Assembly (NCBI GenBank): GCA_018780025.1
Contig: JADMKH010000230.1
Span: forward strand, 8,572-34,422
Reading direction: 5' to 3'
Source of the DNA: Thiobacillus sp.
GTDB lineage: Bacteria > Pseudomonadota > Gammaproteobacteria > Burkholderiales > Thiobacillaceae
Length of the DNA: 25,851 bases
Below, piece after piece: positions 23,269 to 25,851 of this stretch. The notes under the pieces were generated by a model. That model did no database searches and had not been told where the DNA came from. It worked only from the letters and a program-made list of their open reading frames with translations. Made by a program: the position numbers and the translations under genes. Positions within the stretch are counted from its first letter, which is position 1; every line of letters begins with the position of its first letter.

Positions 23269-24351
23269 TTAGTCGCTTTGTGCTACTTCTTGTTTGATAA
23301 CGTCCAGATAAGCCCGGCCCCATTTTTGGTCAGGCTCGACATAATTACCTTCAGCCCACTCATTCCACGCTTTCAGGAATACGATTTTCTTTTGCGGCAG
23401 GCGTGTTGCTACGCGCCCCAAAGCCTGGCGTAAATGTTGCCGGAACAGTTCCGGGTTTGCGTTGTGCAAGACCACCCCCCGCATACCTGAGCGCGGCGTA
23501 TTGTCCCAACAAGGGAGTGCGATGGGGTAATCGTCAAAATCAACCTTGTTGCTACGCAGCAGGCTGGGCATGAATTCCTTGTAATCCCAGATGGTCAACT
23601 CAGATTTCCGATTTTGCAAAGCAAGTTTTAGCTTGGCCATAAAGTAGCGGCGGGGGATACGTCCGTCTCTGCGGGGCAAGGCTTGCATCACGCAGGCATC
23701 AAGGCCACAGCTTCGCGGGTCCCATTTTTCATTGCGATGGGAAACACCGATCAAATACAAACCCGGCAAGCCCGCGGCGACCGCACGCTCGCGCCAAAGG
23801 TCCACCATCTTCTGGATGTGGGGAATGTCATCCGGGCGATAAATCAAAAATACCGGTTTGCCGTCAATCGTGATGTAGCGCGGATCAGTAAAGGCCTTCA
23901 ATAACCAGTCGAAATGGGCCCGGTGATCGTCCATGCCCGGATAGGTCTGTTCGATCAGGCTCTTGTTGGTGCCGTCCCACACCGAACTCCAGCTATGGTT
24001 GGCCCAGCACAGGCAGAAAGGGAAGTCTGGTTCGCCGCTGCCGAGTATTTCGTTGACAGGGCGCTCCAGGATGCGTCTTCCACCAAACCAATAGTGGTAA
24101 TAGCAAAAGCCTTCGATTCCGTATTCTCGCGCCAGCTCGGCCTGAGCGTGGCGCGCTTCGGGCAGGCGCAAATCATAAAATCCAAGGTCGGCCGGAACGC
24201 GGGGCTGCATATGGCCGTGATAGAGGGGCGTGGCCTTAGCGGTGTTGGTCCACTCGGTAAACCCCTTTCCCCACCACAGGTCATTTTCTGGAGTTGGATG
24301 GTATTGGGGCAGATGAAATGCAATAACCCTCGCTTTGACCTGCTTTTCCAT
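23269..24351 (-). CDS. WbsX-type (GH99-like) glycosyltransferase family protein
   Basis: A 360-residue protein starting at ATG 24351, with GGAG about 13 bases upstream and only 2 bases after the GT4 stop; an in-frame extension to 24450 overlaps that gene and is not family-like. The signature of WbsX proteins is clear: VIAFHLPQYHPTPEND and WWGKGFTEWTN (9-36), GIEGFCYYHYWFGGRR (78-93), then CWANHSW and FLKAWNEWAEGNYVEP near the C-terminus. WbsX proteins have a glycoside hydrolase 99-like barrel and are common in O-antigen and EPS loci, where they are annotated as transferases; whether they make or cut glycosidic bonds is not settled for most members. Confidence 0.92.
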   Translation of the reverse strand: MEKQVKARVIAFHLPQYHPTPENDLWWGKGFTEWTNTAKATPLYHGHMQPRVPADLGFYDLRLPEARHAQAELAREYGIEGFCYYHYWFGGRRILERPVNEILGSGEPDFPFCLCWANHSWSSVWDGTNKSLIEQTYPGMDDHRAHFDWLLKAFTDPRYITIDGKPVFLIYRPDDIPHIQKMVDLWRERAVAAGLPGLYLIGVSHRNEKWDPRSCGLDACVMQALPRRDGRIPRRYFMAKLKLALQNRKSELTIWDYKEFMPSLLRSNKVDFDDYPIALPCWDNTPRSGMRGVVLHNANPELFRQHLRQALGRVATRLPQKKIVFLKAWNEWAEGNYVEPDQKWGRAYLDVIKQEVAQSD

Positions 24352-24353
24352 GT

Positions 24354-25559
24354 TTATTTCATTCTCCAACTTAAATGGCGCTCGACCAGTTCTGCCAACT
24401 TGCGCCGCAACAGGTGGAGGGTTTTGATGCGCTTTACAGGATAGGCGCACACTCCATCGAAAAGGCGGTAGACCGCGCGCCGTACAATGGGCTCCGAATA
24501 ATTGTCCCGGATGAATTCAAAACCCGACGCCCCAACTTTCGCCCACAGCGCTTTGTCACGCAGCAGGCTCACGACCGCTTGGGCGAACGCCTCCGGCGTG
24601 TCCCCCACCAGCACATCTTTACCCGGTGTGAGGCCAAACCCTTCCACCCCAACTGTGGTTGTGACTACCGGCAGACCGAAGGACATCGCCTCCCCAATTT
24701 TACCCTTCATGCCGGCGCCAAATCTCAATGGAGCAATGGAAACTGCGCTGGTCTCCAGAAATGGTTTCGTCTCTGGCACGTATCCCAGCACCTCCACGCG
24801 CCCGGAAGCGAGTCGTACGATTTCTGGCGGTGGCGCGTTGCCGATAATGCGCATATGCACCTCCGATACCGCCTCGGCGATGAGGGGCAGGACATCGCTG
24901 CAGAAGTAGCGTATTGCGTCCACGTTCGGTTCGTGAATGAAACTGCCCACGAAGACCAGACGATTTGCGTTTTCCAGCGTTAGTTTGACCGGCTCGTGCA
25001 GCGTGTGGATATTGGGAATAACCCATGTGGAGAGCGATGGGTCTTCCTTCAACAGGATATTGGCATCTTCCTGTGTCACGGTGACGACCACATCGGCTGA
25101 ACGGTAGACCGCAAGCTCAGAGGCTTTTTCTCGTAACGCATGATCATGGTCTGCCTTGTTACCTGTTACCTTTGCCTTGGAAAGTAGACGGTGGAAGGCC
25201 ACATCCACACTGGCTACGATAATTCGAGCTCCGGGCTGCTGGATTCTGACTTCTTCGATGAAGTTGCGAGCCACGTAATGGAACTCAAATAGCACAGCAT
25301 CGAAGCTTCCAACCCTTAGGACACGCGCTACACCCGGTTGCAACACCTTGACACCAAGCTGTTTGAGATCGGATTCGTACCGCTGCACATCAGGTACACC
25401 CAGCCTTTCCACTTGCCTACTCTGCGCGATGGCGCAAAATGAAACCTCATATGCCTCGCTTAGCATCCTCAACAAGCTGAAAAACCGAACGTCCCCCGAT
25501 GCCCTGTCAGGGGCTGGATATTCAGAAGCAACAACAAGGATTCGAGATTTAATTGTCAT
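24354..25559 (-). CDS. Glycosyltransferase family 4, first gene of minus operon
   Basis: A 401-residue GT-B protein. The N-terminal domain begins RILVVASEYPAPDRASGDVRF (6-26). The C-terminal donor domain has RLVFVGSFIHEPNVDAI (200-216), RVEVLGYVPE (254-263) and the donor loop APLRFGAGMKGKIGEAMSFG (276-295), typical of the glycosyltransferase 4 subgroup with a GxGxKGKxxE pattern. The ATG at 25559 has no strong Shine-Dalgarno. It is preceded by an AT-rich 292 bp region containing a promoter-like sequence, which makes it the promoter-proximal gene of the nine-gene operon down to 14202. Confidence 0.92.
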   Translation of the reverse strand: MTIKSRILVVASEYPAPDRASGDVRFFSLLRMLSEAYEVSFCAIAQSRQVERLGVPDVQRYESDLKQLGVKVLQPGVARVLRVGSFDAVLFEFHYVARNFIEEVRIQQPGARIIVASVDVAFHRLLSKAKVTGNKADHDHALREKASELAVYRSADVVVTVTQEDANILLKEDPSLSTWVIPNIHTLHEPVKLTLENANRLVFVGSFIHEPNVDAIRYFCSDVLPLIAEAVSEVHMRIIGNAPPPEIVRLASGRVEVLGYVPETKPFLETSAVSIAPLRFGAGMKGKIGEAMSFGLPVVTTTVGVEGFGLTPGKDVLVGDTPEAFAQAVVSLLRDKALWAKVGASGFEFIRDNYSEPIVRRAVYRLFDGVCAYPVKRIKTLHLLRRKLAELVERHLSWRMK

Positions 25560-25851
25560 GGTTTTTACAACTGCTGGGCACTTGATAAATTAATGCAATT
25601 AATTGGGATATGTGCACATGATGATGTAAATCGCTCACTGGCTGTCGGGGCTGTGAGATGTGAATTAATGGCTGAGAAAAGCTTAAGTCAGCACGCCAAC
25701 ATCCAGTGCGGTGTGAAAAAACGCAAGAAGTTTGACGCATGGTCGGTGCGTGAATGGATGGAACTCATTGTGAATAAGTACATGATTTGCTTTATTCTAA
25801 TTTGCGTAATTAATGCGTCAATGATGTCTGTGCGAAATTGAGTTTCGCTAG
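25560..25851. other. AT-rich leader or cluster-edge region, no convincing gene
   Basis: This 292 bp stretch is visibly richer in A and T than the rest of the window. It contains the promoter-like sequence above and a 7 bp inverted repeat AATTAAT (25588-25594)/ATTAATT (25598-25604) with a GCA centre, about 30 bases upstream of the GT4 start, which could be an operator. An 82-codon plus-strand ORF (25593-25841) and a 63-codon minus-strand ORF show no family features. Confidence 0.4.
25794..25821 (-). promoter_or_regulatory. Putative sigma70 promoter for the minus-strand EPS operon
   Basis: On the minus strand TTGACG (25821-25816) and TAGAAT (25799-25794) are separated by 16 bases, each matching the consensus at five of six positions. 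Transcription would begin near 25787 and give a leader of about 230 bases before the GT4 start at 25559. This is pattern matching only. Confidence 0.4.

Noticed and set aside
25593..25841. 82-codon plus-strand ORF in the right-edge region
   Set aside because: No Shine-Dalgarno, no recognisable domain, and an irregular composition; treated as chance.
1..25851. CRISPR arrays, tRNA/rRNA genes, insertion sequences, toxin-antitoxin pairs, phage defence genes
   Set aside because: No repeated spacer structure, RNA-gene sequence, transposase, integrase or defence domain was recognised by reading; the genes are accounted for by glycan synthesis and modification.

Overview
This is a 25.9 kb stretch of a Gram-negative exopolysaccharide (EPS) locus, most likely betaproteobacterial. 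Two genes point to an exosortase A (XrtA/PEP-CTERM) type polysaccharide cluster: the truncated left-edge glycosyltransferase resembles the exosortase A-associated glycosyltransferase family, and the 440-residue membrane protein at 4726 resembles the exosortase A-associated O-glycosylation ligase family. The exosortase, the Wza/Wzc/Wzx-type export genes and any PEP-CTERM substrate are not in this window and probably lie beyond the left edge. No rRNA, tRNA, CRISPR array, insertion sequence or integrase was seen.

Layout. (1) 2-7047, plus strand: glycosyltransferase, glycosyltransferase, sulfotransferase, CapK/phenylacetate-CoA-ligase-like enzyme, a poorly coding 387 bp stretch, O-ligase, and a deacetylase-fold protein; the first four genes overlap by a few bases. 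(2) 7048-7261: a 214 bp spacer with three hairpin-forming inverted repeats. (3) 7262-9088, minus strand: an asparagine-synthase-like protein whose glutaminase domain has lost its catalytic cysteine. (4) 9218-14188, plus strand: second sulfotransferase, membrane-anchored deacetylase-fold protein, GT2, GT4 and a secreted TPR protein. (5) 14202-25559, minus strand: a nine-gene tightly packed operon, in transcription order GT4, WbsX-type protein, NodB deacetylase, GT2, GT2, DUF6492-like transferase, a giant GT2-membrane-sulfatase-fold fusion, TylF-type O-methyltransferase and GT4. Its left end meets the TPR gene with only 13 bp between stop codons. (6) 25560-25851: AT-rich leader or edge with a good sigma70-like promoter reading into the minus operon.

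Together the genes encode assembly of a repeat-unit glycan (about nine glycosyltransferase or transferase-like proteins), its decoration (two sulfotransferases, an O-methyltransferase, three deacetylase-fold proteins, an adenylating enzyme, an amidotransferase-like enzyme and a possible phospho- or sulfo-transferase/hydrolase) and polymerisation or ligation. The most unusual points are the 1078-residue GT2-TM-sulfatase-fold fusion with Thr where sulfatases carry the formylglycine Cys, the Cys-less asparagine synthase homologue, and two in-operon open frames that look like orphaned gene C-termini, which I read as scars of gene-module swapping.
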